From positions 1,364,001 to 1,428,000 of the forward strand of contig NZ_LT629787.1 in NCBI RefSeq assembly GCF_900105655.1: a DNA stretch of 64,000 nt. The letters are read 5' to 3'. This DNA comes from Halopseudomonas salegens. Lineage in GTDB: Bacteria > Pseudomonadota > Gammaproteobacteria > Pseudomonadales > Pseudomonadaceae. This document shows positions 29,689-37,370 of the stretch, in pieces; position 1 is the first letter of the stretch, and each line of letters begins with the position of its first letter. The position numbers and the translations under genes are program-made. The notes below the pieces were generated by a model. It was given only the letters and a program-made list of their open reading frames with translations. It was not told where the DNA came from and searched no databases.

Positions 29689-29726
29689 AAAAAGGCCCCT
29701 TACAGCAATCTGTACGGGGCCTTTTT
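29689..29726. terminator. bidirectional terminator between comEA-like and GST genes
   Basis: The arms aaaaaggcccc and ggggccttttt form an 11 bp stem with a 16-base loop. The A-run at one end and T-run at the other let it terminate the comEA-like gene on the plus strand and the GST gene on the minus strand. Confidence 0.88.
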
Positions 29727-29765
29727 AAATCCGGTCAACGTCCCGTCCTGTAACCGACGTTTGAA

Positions 29766-30398
29766 TTACTGACCGGGCACGGGGAAGTCGGGCATCGCCG
29801 CTTCGGTTTGTTGCAGGCTGCGTTGATGGGCCGGGCGCTGTTCCAGGCGTTGCCAGTATTGCTTGAACTCGGGACGCGGGTCGATGGTACCGAATTGCAT
29901 GCCCCAACCGATGTGCGAACCGACGTAGACATCCGCTGCCGAGAAGCGCTCCCCGGCGATGAACTCTCGATCACGCACCGCTGCAGCAAGCACGTCCAGT
30001 ACCCGTTCAGGGCGCCCACAACCCAGTTCCAGCTCCTGTTCGGGTGTCATCTCGATACCGCAACTGCGCAGGCCGAAACTGGCTTCCCAGGGGCCGGAAA
30101 CAAAGAAGAGCCAGCGGTAATAATCGCCTCGCTCAGTCGTGGGGGGTGCCAGCTTCGCCTCGGGGAAAGCGTCGGCCAGGTAGGCGCAAATAGCTGCTGC
30201 CTCGGTCACCACGACCGATCCATGTTTGATCGCGGGTACTTTCCCCATCGGATTGATGGCCAGATAGTCCGGCGTTTTCATGGCATCGCCGTAGGCGAGG
30301 TTTTCAACCTTGTAAGGCACGCCAACCTCTTCCAGCATCCAGTGCACGATGCCGCCACGCGAGAAGGGATTGGTATAGAAAGTGATGTCCTGTTGCAT
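29766..30398 (-). CDS. glutathione S-transferase family protein
   Basis: A cytosolic GST of 210 residues. The N-terminal thioredoxin-like domain contains FYTNPFSRGGIVHWMLEE with a possible catalytic serine near residue 13. The glutathione-binding segment is NPMGKVPAI followed by VVVTEAAAI. An all-helical C-terminal domain follows. The electrophile substrate is not predictable. It lies downstream of the WYL regulator on the same strand with an 82 bp gap and may be its target or simply adjacent. Confidence 0.93.
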   Translation of the reverse strand: MQQDITFYTNPFSRGGIVHWMLEEVGVPYKVENLAYGDAMKTPDYLAINPMGKVPAIKHGSVVVTEAAAICAYLADAFPEAKLAPPTTERGDYYRWLFFVSGPWEASFGLRSCGIEMTPEQELELGCGRPERVLDVLAAAVRDREFIAGERFSAADVYVGSHIGWGMQFGTIDPRPEFKQYWQRLEQRPAHQRSLQQTEAAMPDFPVPGQ

Positions 30399-30480
30399 GT
30401 TGCCTCCTGAGTTCCATTTTTAGAAAACTCAGCATAGTCGAGACTGCTGTCAGATTATGTCAGCAGTGAAGCGGATTGCA

Positions 30481-31167
30481 TCAACAATTCGTCTCATCCA
30501 GCGTGGTCAGCCATTGCTGCCGCAATGCATGACGTCGCTGCGGATAGTGTTCAGCCAGTATTGTCGCTTCCGCAATGCGGTCAGTACGGAAATGCCGGAA
30601 TGCCTGGCGCAGTTCACACCAGCCAGCGAGTATCCGGGCGGACTCGAAGAAAACCAGACTGATGGGCCAGATCACCCGGTTCGATGTGCGACCGGCTTCA
30701 TCGCGGTAATCCAGCAGCAACTTGCGTTCTTCGCTTATTGCCTGGCGTAACTCGCTCAGTGCCACCCTGTGCGCTTTGTCCCAGCCGGGTCCAATCAGCA
30801 TGGTCTGATCATTCAGGCGGGCGCAGAGCTCACGCGGCAAGACGGCAGACACTTTGGCCAGCACTTCGGTAGCCGCACTGGCCAGTTGCTCGTCCGCACG
30901 CTCTTCAACCCAGTTCAGGCCCAGGGTCAGGGCTGCCACTTCGTCGGCAGAGAACATCAAGGGCGGGAGCAGGAAGTCTGGTTGCAGCAGGTAACCCAGG
31001 CCGGGTTCCCCCTGAATATGTGCGCCGATGGCTTTGAGTTCGGCGATATCCCGATACAGAGTGCGCAGTGAAACACCGAGCTCGCCGGCCAAAACATCGC
31101 CGCTGACCGCACGTCGATGACGGCGAAGAATCTGCATCAGATCAAACAGGCGGGTTGTGCGGGTCAT
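30481..31167 (-). CDS. YafY-type transcriptional regulator (HTH + WYL)
   Basis: A 228-residue DNA-binding protein. An N-terminal winged HTH (RLFDLMQILRRHRRAVSGDV, then LGVSLRTLYRDIAEL) is followed by a C-terminal WYL-type ligand-sensing domain. In the WYL core the sequence reads RVIWPISLVFFESARILAGWCELRQAFRHFRTDRI, so the family fold is clear although the namesake triad is not exact. ATG 31167 gives the canonical start MTRTTRLFDLMQ; an upstream in-frame ATG at 31233 runs through the tpx terminator. Regulated genes are unknown, with the adjacent GST the nearest candidate. Confidence 0.9.
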   Translation of the reverse strand: MTRTTRLFDLMQILRRHRRAVSGDVLAGELGVSLRTLYRDIAELKAIGAHIQGEPGLGYLLQPDFLLPPLMFSADEVAALTLGLNWVEERADEQLASAATEVLAKVSAVLPRELCARLNDQTMLIGPGWDKAHRVALSELRQAISEERKLLLDYRDEAGRTSNRVIWPISLVFFESARILAGWCELRQAFRHFRTDRIAEATILAEHYPQRRHALRQQWLTTLDETNC

Positions 31168-31201
31168 GGTCGTGAATTGTTCAGGCGTCGGCGGCAGTAA
31201 A

Positions 31202-31227
31202 GACCCTCCGCAGGGTGGCGGAGGGTC
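31202..31227 (-). terminator. terminator of tpx
   Basis: A perfect 10 bp stem (gaccctccgc with gcggagggtc) with a 6-base loop lies 15 bp beyond the tpx stop on the minus strand. It is followed there by TTT. The short T-run makes it a moderate-strength candidate. Confidence 0.65.
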
Positions 31228-31241
31228 AATCATGGCTGTGA

Positions 31242-31742
31242 CTATTTCAGTACGGCAAGCGCGGCCTGGTAATCAGGCTCCTGGCCGATTTCCGGCACCA
31301 GCTCACTGTGCAGAACCTTGTCGTTCTCATCCAGCACAACGACGGCGCGTGCGGTAAGGCCTGCCATTGGGCCTTCAGCGAGGGAAACACCGTAGTTTTC
31401 CTTGAACTCACTACCGCGCAATGTGGAGAGGGTCATGACATTGTTCAGGTCTTCTGCACCGCAGAAGCGAGACTGGGCGAAGGGCAGGTCAGCGGAAATA
31501 CACAGCACGGCGGTGTTGTCCAGATTGCTGGCATCCTTGTTGAACGTACGGATGGATGCGGCACAAACCGGGGTGTCAACGCTGGGAAAGATGTTGAGAA
31601 TTTTGCGCTTGCCAGCCAGGCTGGACAAGGTAACGTCAGCCATTTCCTGATTGACCAGGGAAAAATCCGGGGCTTTTTCGCCTTTTTGGGGCAGTTGGCC
31701 GGAAACGGCCACGGGGTTACCACGCAGGGTTACGCTGGACAT
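31242..31742 (-). CDS. tpx: thiol peroxidase
   Basis: Tpx is an atypical 2-Cys peroxiredoxin that reduces alkyl and hydrogen peroxides using thioredoxin. The peroxidatic Cys60 is in FPSVDTPVC and the resolving Cys94 in SRFCGAEDL, both at the E. coli positions. The 166-residue length is canonical. The ATG has an AGGAG site five bases upstream. A 16-base palindrome (31767-31782) lies just upstream and may be regulatory. Confidence 0.96.
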   Translation of the reverse strand: MSSVTLRGNPVAVSGQLPQKGEKAPDFSLVNQEMADVTLSSLAGKRKILNIFPSVDTPVCAASIRTFNKDASNLDNTAVLCISADLPFAQSRFCGAEDLNNVMTLSTLRGSEFKENYGVSLAEGPMAGLTARAVVVLDENDKVLHSELVPEIGQEPDYQAALAVLK

Positions 31743-31766
31743 AATGACTCCTGTTTTTGATCAAAG

Positions 31767-31782
31767 GGTGGCAGTTGCCACC
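31767..31782. promoter_or_regulatory. palindrome upstream of tpx
   Basis: The sequence GGTGGCA-GT-TGCCACC has perfect 7-base arms and is centred about 32 bases upstream of the tpx ATG. As DNA it could be an operator. As RNA its two-base loop makes a hairpin unlikely. I do not recognise the factor. Confidence 0.35.
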
Positions 31783-31890
31783 AGTAGGTTAGACAGATTC
31801 AAGGTAGTGGATTAACGGGCTGCTGGCAAATGTCTTGCGCGCAAACTTATGTCGGGGTGTGCCTGCCGTCGTCGCTTTAGTCTGCCTGTC

Positions 31891-33915
31891 TCAATGGGGG
31901 TTGCCGGTTATGGCATCGGCTTGCTGCTCAATGGCTGGCAGGCGGTCTGCTCCCCAGCTTCTGCGGATGTAGCCCATGACCTGATCCATATCTTCACGGT
32001 TGACGTTGGCCAGTTCACCGCGTTCCAGTGGATCATAATGGTAAATATACAGGCGTGAGAGAAATTGCTCGAAGGGCAGGGAGGCTTCACCAAAACGTTC
32101 GCCATGCCCGGCGGTGCTGACGGTCACCCCGTCCCCCCAGTTCTGACCACTGTCATTATTGGGGTTGTAAAAGTACACGCGCATGCATTCCTGCGGATCC
32201 AGCGATATGCGCAGGATGGTGATGGCGTGCCAGCCAATAAAGCGCGCAGCACTATCGGTTACCGCAATACCCGCTGGTTGTGGATGAATCAGCGGTTGGT
32301 TGCCATTGTAGTAGGGGTGATAGGTGGCGTAGAAATGCCCGATGAAGTCATCCAGATCAACCAGGTCACCGGTGGCAACATCGACGTTGATACGGAAGCC
32401 GCGACCGGACCACCAGCCATGAAACTCCGGATTGACCCAACGGTGCGGATCGCCTTCACGGCCAATGCAGCGGCGGCCCATTTCCGCATAGATACGGTCC
32501 AGGTGCGGTACCACCAGCAAGGATACCGGATCGAGATCGATCGGCGCCGATGTGGCCACTCCGCTGAGGCTTTCACGCGAAGAGATTGGCTGACCTTCGA
32601 AGTGCATGACGATCTCGTCATCACGTGCTGCCCAGGCCACCATCTGCAACATGTAGTCAGGATCGTTGTAGGCCCACATGGACAGTGCGCGGGCTGACTG
32701 GCAAGTCGGATTGTTGCCCTGGCCCACGCCAAGGGGCAAGCCGAGCATGCACAGCACACCTTCCAGCAGATGGGCTTCGGCACTGATGCCGGTACCGAAA
32801 GCCAGCTGCAAGCGTTCGCGCGCGGCGGGTGCCAAGGGCAAACCGAGTTGACGCCACATCGCCGGAGCGACGGGCGGTTGGTAGAGAATGCCGCGTTCGA
32901 GCAACAGCGCCAGACCATAGACTCCCTGGCTGGTCGCCGGAAATATACTGCCGCGAATCAGTTCATTGACCAGCTCGCGATAGCACACCAGACAATCACG
33001 GCCGGTGGATGACAGACCGAAGGCTTCCGCCAGCAACTGTTCACAGTTATCGAGCAAATGGCGTACCAGCACGCTGTGATAGGGCGAGACCAGGCCAGTG
33101 TCGTGCATGGCACGCGCCATGCCGGTCGCTTCGCTCTGCAGGGCGCTGGTATCCATGTAGTCCAGGCGTTGCTGGTACAGCTCGACACCGGGATCTTCAC
33201 GGCAGGCCTGGGTCGGGCCGAACAGACTGCCGACCAGGCGGTCGGCGCCCTGACCACTGTGTCCCAGATCAATCTCGGGATTGGATTGGCAGATGGCAAT
33301 CTGGGTGATCATGCGTTTGACTGCATCAACCTGGATCGGCCGTTGTTGCAGGATGCGCCATATTTCGCCGATCAACTGATCGATGATGTGCTCATAACCT
33401 ACATTGCCGGCAAGGTGTTCCAGCAAGCGATGTGGCAACTCGGCCAGACGCCCCATCTGTTCGCGCTCGGCTTCCCCGGGTGGGCTGAACAGCAGGGCCA
33501 GATTGACGGCCAATACCTGCGTCAGGAAGTGATGCGCCTGCTCGGCGGAAATCAGCGGATGTTGATAGTCGCCCTGGGAGACTGCCAGCAAACGCAGCTG
33601 ACTGATGATTTCAATCACCAGCGTATCCCCGTTGGGAGTGCGCAGGGTGTTGGCAGTCAGCGCCGGCAAGAGGTTCTGGGGTTCAGCCCAATCGGTACCC
33701 TCAAACAGGCCGGCCTCTTCGATAGCTTGTGCGCGACGCTGCAGCTCCAGACAACCGCCGTCAAGGCGGATAATCCGCCGAGCCGTCTCGAAGACACGCG
33801 GCAGTTTACCCATTTTGGCGAAGGCCGGCGCCTGGTGCAGGGCAGTTACGGCACTGTCCAGGCGGCTCAGAAGCAACGCCAGTTTGTCATTGCTGCTATC
33901 AACGTGTTGTACCAC
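31891..33915 (-). CDS. large papain-like cysteine peptidase-type protein of unknown family
   Basis: A 674-residue cytosolic protein with no signal peptide or membrane helix. Residues 1-380 are largely helical with no motif I recognise. The C-terminal part carries a papain-type signature: Gln399 (GVGQGNNP), then Cys405 (NPTCQSARALSMWA) exactly six residues later as in papain Q19/C25, then His563 (GWHAITILRI) and Asn584 (FYNPNNDSGQ). This suggests a clan-CA peptidase or transamidase. The start is GTG 33915 with GGAG about six bases upstream. It is the second gene of an operon, 34 bp after the ATP-grasp gene. Overall identity is not recognised; the catalytic reading rests on these residues alone. 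Confidence 0.8.
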   Translation of the reverse strand: MVQHVDSSNDKLALLLSRLDSAVTALHQAPAFAKMGKLPRVFETARRIIRLDGGCLELQRRAQAIEEAGLFEGTDWAEPQNLLPALTANTLRTPNGDTLVIEIISQLRLLAVSQGDYQHPLISAEQAHHFLTQVLAVNLALLFSPPGEAEREQMGRLAELPHRLLEHLAGNVGYEHIIDQLIGEIWRILQQRPIQVDAVKRMITQIAICQSNPEIDLGHSGQGADRLVGSLFGPTQACREDPGVELYQQRLDYMDTSALQSEATGMARAMHDTGLVSPYHSVLVRHLLDNCEQLLAEAFGLSSTGRDCLVCYRELVNELIRGSIFPATSQGVYGLALLLERGILYQPPVAPAMWRQLGLPLAPAARERLQLAFGTGISAEAHLLEGVLCMLGLPLGVGQGNNPTCQSARALSMWAYNDPDYMLQMVAWAARDDEIVMHFEGQPISSRESLSGVATSAPIDLDPVSLLVVPHLDRIYAEMGRRCIGREGDPHRWVNPEFHGWWSGRGFRINVDVATGDLVDLDDFIGHFYATYHPYYNGNQPLIHPQPAGIAVTDSAARFIGWHAITILRISLDPQECMRVYFYNPNNDSGQNWGDGVTVSTAGHGERFGEASLPFEQFLSRLYIYHYDPLERGELANVNREDMDQVMGYIRRSWGADRLPAIEQQADAITGNPH

Positions 33916-33949
33916 ACATACTCCGGGTCGGGCTTACGGATGCGAACCA

Positions 33950-35176
33950 TTATACATAATAGTCGAGTTCTTCCTGACGCTTGAGTAGCTCGTGCAGTTT
34001 GTGCGGATCTTCACCAACGAAATACACCAGCCCCCAGTGGGTACCGAATGCCGTTCGCTTGGTCACGATCTCTTCCATTGGCGCAGTCAGTTCATGCGAT
34101 TCGAAGTAAGGGTGATCTTCGGTCTCTTCCGGAATCTCCAGTTGGCTGACGACCCGGCGACGGGGATAAACGCCAAAACAGCCGGCGTAGCCGGTAGCAT
34201 CTTCGACTTCTTTCGGGAAGTAGTCCTTGATTTCCTGTTCAGTGGTTTTCGGGTCGAACACCATGAAGGTGGCCTGGTAGGCATTGAAGCCGGGATACAC
34301 CCGCTCCAGCAGCTCGAACACCTTGAAGCCCGGTGGGCGGTAGGCCACTTCACCAAAGTACATTTCACCATCGCTGGTGACAAAGTATTCGGGATGAATC
34401 ATGCCGAATTCGATATCAAAGGTCTTGATCAGCTTGTTGATCTGCTCGGTAATCTGCGGACGGTACTTTTCCAGCTCCGGCGTCGCAGGTACATGTACCG
34501 AGTAACCCAGGGTGACGTATTCGGATATGTTCAGGAAGCAGATCTTGCCATTGTGCACCCAGGCTTCTACGGCGAACTCCCAGCCGTCGAGGTGGGATTC
34601 CATCAATGCAGGGAATTCATCATCCGGAATCCCGTCGACTTCATCCGGCGTGCGGATAACCCGGTGACCCAGGCAGCCGGCCTTGTCGAAGGCCTTGAAA
34701 TGGATAGGGTCGTTCGGGTCGCCATCCAGTTTGAGCAGCGTCTGGTTGACTCGCTTAAGAAAGCGGATAACGTCTTCACGGTCATGTGCTTCTTCAAAAA
34801 TCCCGACCCGGATACCGCCCAGCTGGGCACGGCGCTTCATCAACGACTTGTCGCGCATCAGCATGGAATGACCCAGCAGACGCGGATTGTCGAGCAGTAC
34901 CGAGTTGATAGCTCCGGCCCATTCAACCGTTTCTTCAAACAGGGGAATAGCGACATCGACACCCATGTCTTTCAGCGTCTGGGCAATTTCCATCGAGCGA
35001 TCATTCAGGCGCTCGAAGTTCCACGGCACATAAGGGATCTTGTGGTTTTCACAGTATTCCTGCGCCCAGTCCGGCGCCACGACGACATAGCGGCGGTCGA
35101 ATTTTTCGGCGGCTTCGACGGCGTTGGGTGCCCAGCCGAGGAGGGCGATAAAGCCCTTGTTGGAATCTTTCTGCAT
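33950..35176 (-). CDS. ATP-grasp domain ligase-like protein
   Basis: A 408-residue cytosolic protein with ATP-grasp architecture. A pre-ATP-grasp domain occupies residues 1-105 (FIALLGWAPNAVEAAEKF, VVVAPDW). The central ATP-binding lobe includes RDKSLMKRRAQLGG near 108 and TLLKLDGDPND near 146. The metal/ATP-binding segments are GWEFAVEAWVHNGK at 198-211 and MYFGEVAYRPPG at 272-283. The latter resembles the E-x-A-x-R-P motif of PurK-like enzymes. Such proteins ligate a carboxylate to an amine or other nucleophile through an acyl phosphate. The ATG at 35176 has GGAGG six bases upstream. It is paired with the papain-like gene downstream. The substrate is unknown. Confidence 0.85.
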   Translation of the reverse strand: MQKDSNKGFIALLGWAPNAVEAAEKFDRRYVVVAPDWAQEYCENHKIPYVPWNFERLNDRSMEIAQTLKDMGVDVAIPLFEETVEWAGAINSVLLDNPRLLGHSMLMRDKSLMKRRAQLGGIRVGIFEEAHDREDVIRFLKRVNQTLLKLDGDPNDPIHFKAFDKAGCLGHRVIRTPDEVDGIPDDEFPALMESHLDGWEFAVEAWVHNGKICFLNISEYVTLGYSVHVPATPELEKYRPQITEQINKLIKTFDIEFGMIHPEYFVTSDGEMYFGEVAYRPPGFKVFELLERVYPGFNAYQATFMVFDPKTTEQEIKDYFPKEVEDATGYAGCFGVYPRRRVVSQLEIPEETEDHPYFESHELTAPMEEIVTKRTAFGTHWGLVYFVGEDPHKLHELLKRQEELDYYV

Positions 35177-35258
35177 GTGTTGCCTCCAGATGGTGGCGAA
35201 TGGGATCATGAGCGCTGCCGACGATGGCATGAACAGGTCAGGTTGGGATGCCGGCAAG

Positions 35259-35287
35259 GCTGACTGAAAGGCATTGCTTCAGTCAGC
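35259..35287. promoter_or_regulatory. hairpin upstream of the ATP-grasp operon
   Basis: A perfect 10 bp inverted repeat, gctgactgaa and ttcagtcagc, with a 9-base loop, is centred about 97 bases before the ATP-grasp start. The rest of the 267 bp divergent gap up to ybaK shows no clear promoter boxes to me. It may be a 5' leader structure or a protein-binding site. Confidence 0.35.
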
Positions 35288-35443
35288 GGGCCAAGCGAAC
35301 CTGGACCCTGAGGAACAACGTGAAGAGCACTGCAAGCGCAGCCTCATGATCGCGAATAATCACCACCTACCATACACGATAGGGCCTCCTGCGGCTAATC
35401 GCGGGCTCTCTGTCGTGCGCTGGTTGTCTACAGGAAGTGACTG

Positions 35444-35911
35444 ATGACCCCCGCCATAGACGCTGCCGAGAAAGCCGGCATTGAATACCGCACACACAGC
35501 TACAGCCATGATCCGGCTGCCGACTCCTATGGTCTGGAAGCGGCGGATAAGTTGCAACTTGAACCCGCACAGGTATTCAAGACCCTGGTCGTCAAACTGG
35601 ATGGCAGGCAACTGGTTACTGCGGTCTTGCCGGTAAGCTGCAAGCTCAATCTCAAGCGCCTGGCCAAGGCAGCCGGGGGCAAGAAAGCGGTAATGGCGGA
35701 GCCGGCAGAAGTCATGCGCAGCAGTGGTTATGTGCTGGGCGGCGTCAGCCCCCTGGGTCAGAAACGGGCGCTGCCCACGGTTATCCATCAAAGCGGCCGT
35801 GCATTAGCCCGGCTCTACGTCAGCGCCGGTCGGCGTGGGCTGGAAATTGAGCTGAATCCGGATGACTTGCTGTGTTTGACGCAGGGACGGTGGGCAGATG
35901 TTGCGGATTAG
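35444..35911 (+). CDS. ybaK: Cys-tRNA(Pro) deacylase, YbaK/EbsC type
   Basis: YbaK hydrolyses mischarged Cys-tRNA(Pro), working beside prolyl-tRNA synthetase. The 155-residue protein starts MTPAIDAAEKAGIEYRTHSY. It has the conserved lysine region QVFKTLVVKLDG and the family GYVLGGVSPLGQK loop. Length and motifs are canonical. The ATG has AGGAAG seven bases upstream. It is monocistronic and followed by the aromatic leader region. Confidence 0.94.
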   Translation: MTPAIDAAEKAGIEYRTHSYSHDPAADSYGLEAADKLQLEPAQVFKTLVVKLDGRQLVTAVLPVSCKLNLKRLAKAAGGKKAVMAEPAEVMRSSGYVLGGVSPLGQKRALPTVIHQSGRALARLYVSAGRRGLEIELNPDDLLCLTQGRWADVAD

Positions 35912-35984
35912 CCGGCTGACGGTGCCAGGGACAGGTGGTGGGCAACACGGTTGCACCCGTGCAGCCGTTGTTGGTCTTTTGGGC

Positions 35985-36012
35985 TTGCATCAGTGAATAC
36001 TCCGGTTATTAT
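35985..36012 (+). promoter_or_regulatory. candidate promoter of the aromatic leader / DAHP synthase transcript
   Basis: A -35-like TTGCAT (35985-35990) and a -10-like TATTAT (36007-36012) are separated by 16 bases. This predicts transcription from about 36019, roughly 45 bases before the leader peptide ATG at 36065. Assigned by eye from sigma-70 consensus. Confidence 0.5.
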
Positions 36013-36064
36013 TAGCAGTATGACTACGACACAGCCCCACACTCGCCCAGAATCAATTGCCCGA

Positions 36065-36154
36065 ATGCAACCGGTGGCAGTTGCTGCGCTGTGGGCCTGG
36101 TTTGGCTTTGGCTTTTATTATCGCCAGAGTTCGGGCCGCCTGTGTTTTAGTTAA
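36065..36154 (+). CDS. aromatic-amino-acid leader peptide of DAHP synthase
   Basis: A 29-residue peptide with the dense run LWAWFGFGFYY: two Trp, three Phe and two Tyr codons between 36092 and 36121. It ends 16 bases before a set of competing RNA hairpins and an intrinsic terminator that precede a DAHP synthase gene. This is the layout of ribosome-stalling attenuation, as in the trp and pheA operons. The frame is also open to an ATG at 36020, giving 44 residues, but that would be almost leaderless relative to the predicted promoter. Neither ATG has a strong ribosome site, so the exact start is uncertain. Confidence 0.75.
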   Translation: MQPVAVAALWAWFGFGFYYRQSSGRLCFS

Positions 36155-36225
36155 ACCTGTTTGACAGGATGGCAGCCCGGACTCACCAGGCTGCCACCGG
36201 AGTGAAAAAGCCCCGACTGGTAGCC
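36071..36225 (+). promoter_or_regulatory. attenuator: alternative RNA pairings
   Basis: Five segments can pair in exclusive ways. A, 36071-36080 (ccggtggcag, inside the leader), is perfectly complementary to C, 36191-36200. E, 36132-36140 (cgggccgcc), pairs with B, 36171-36179 (ggcagcccg), except for one C-A mismatch. B (36170-36177) pairs perfectly with C (36189-36196). C pairs with D, 36218-36225 (tggtagcc), with one wobble; D is the terminator loop, so C:D would block the terminator. Inferred logic: a ribosome stalled at the W/F/Y codons leaves E free, giving E:B and C:D with readthrough. A ribosome reaching the stop covers E, giving B:C and termination. Confidence 0.65.
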
Positions 36226-36240
36226 CAGCCGGGGCTTTTT
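36205..36240 (+). terminator. attenuator terminator before DAHP synthase
   Basis: The arms aaaaagccccg and cggggcttttt form an 11 bp stem with a 14-base loop and end in a T-run. It lies 25 bp before the DAHP synthase start codon, so it must be bypassed for expression. This supports attenuation. Confidence 0.88.
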
Positions 36241-36264
36241 GATTTCGGACCCAAGGAAAAACGT

Positions 36265-37335
36265 ATGACCGCAATGAGCGCAAAGGTACTGGAGCCAACG
36301 GATGCCAGCACCCATCTGAAACAACCAGAGCAGACCCGAACCAGTCAGCCGCTGCCCAGCGCTGCCAGCCTGCGCCAGCAATTGCCGCTGATGCCTGCCC
36401 TGGCAACGCAAATTCAGCAGCAACGTCAGCAGGTACGGGATATCTTGCACGGCAAGGATGATCGACTGTTACTGGTGGTCGGCCCTTGTTCGATCCATGA
36501 TGAACATGCCGCACTGACTTATGCCGAACGCCTGTCAGTGCTGGCTGAAGCGGTGGCCGATGAATTGCTGCTGGTGATGCGTGCCTACGTGGAAAAGCCG
36601 CGCACCACCGTAGGCTGGAAGGGCTTGCTGTATGATCCGGAACGCAATGGCAGTGGCGATATGGCGCAAGGCGTGCAGCGCTCGCGGCAGTTGTTGCTGG
36701 AACTGGCCGCCATGGGCTTGCCCGTGGCAACGGAAGCCCTGAACCCGTTGGCCATGCATTACCTGGATGACCTGGTCAGCTGGACCGCCGTTGGTGCGCG
36801 TACTACCGAATCACAAATTCATCGTGAAATGGTCAGTGGCCTGCCCATGCCAACGGGGTTCAAGAACGGCACCGACGGCAGCATACAGACCGCGATTCAC
36901 GCCATGCAGTCGGCGGCGCACAGCCATCATCACCTGGGGCTGTGTGCCGACGGGCAGCCGGCCATGCTGCTGTCACCGGGCAACCCCGATACCCACCTGG
37001 TGCTGCGCGGTGGCCGAGGCATCACCAATTACGATGCGGCCAGTATAGAGGCGGCCGTAGCTGCTCTGCATGCTGCCGGGGTGAATCCTGCGGTGATGGT
37101 GGACTGCAGCCATGACAACGCACAGAAGCAACACGAACGACAGATCAGCATAGCTGAGCAGGTTGCCGGTCAGCGGCATGCCGGGAATCGGTCTATTCGG
37201 GGTTTGATGCTGGAGAGTTTCTTGCTGCCGGGGCGACAGGCTGATAGCGGTGAGTTGATGTTTGGCTGTTCGCTGACTGATCCCTGCCTGGGATGGGACG
37301 ATACTGCCAGCCTGATTCGCCGCCTGGCCGGGTGA
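36265..37335 (+). CDS. 3-deoxy-7-phosphoheptulonate synthase, class I
   Basis: DAHP synthase condenses phosphoenolpyruvate and erythrose-4-phosphate, the entry to the shikimate pathway. The 356-residue protein is of the AroF/G/H class. It has LLVVGPCSIHDEHAA near 80, VMRAYVEKPRTTVGWKG near 111 and the metal-ligand segments HLVLRGGRGITNYD and VMVDCSHDNAQK. The ATG at 36265 follows AAGGAAAA. An in-frame ATG at 36169 would run through the attenuator terminator and is rejected. Trp, Phe and Tyr codons in the leader suggest control by charging of all three tRNAs. Which allosteric isozyme it is cannot be told. Confidence 0.93.
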   Translation: MTAMSAKVLEPTDASTHLKQPEQTRTSQPLPSAASLRQQLPLMPALATQIQQQRQQVRDILHGKDDRLLLVVGPCSIHDEHAALTYAERLSVLAEAVADELLLVMRAYVEKPRTTVGWKGLLYDPERNGSGDMAQGVQRSRQLLLELAAMGLPVATEALNPLAMHYLDDLVSWTAVGARTTESQIHREMVSGLPMPTGFKNGTDGSIQTAIHAMQSAAHSHHHLGLCADGQPAMLLSPGNPDTHLVLRGGRGITNYDAASIEAAVAALHAAGVNPAVMVDCSHDNAQKQHERQISIAEQVAGQRHAGNRSIRGLMLESFLLPGRQADSGELMFGCSLTDPCLGWDDTASLIRRLAG

Positions 37336-37340
37336 GTGCA

Positions 37341-37364
37341 CACGGGCCGCTATGGCGGCCCGTG
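37341..37364. terminator. GC hairpin between DAHP synthase and LysR genes
   Basis: A perfect 10 bp stem, cacgggccgc with gcggcccgtg, has a 4-base loop. It sits between the convergent DAHP synthase and LysR genes. It lacks a true T-run on either side (AAAA follows on the plus strand), so it is a terminator-like hairpin rather than a certain terminator. Confidence 0.5.
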
Positions 37365-37370
37365 AAAACC

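Noticed and set aside
33992..35263. 423-residue open frame on the plus strand opposite the ATP-grasp gene
   Set aside because: It is the antisense shadow of a gene with clear ATP-grasp motifs; the predicted protein has no family character and no ribosome site.
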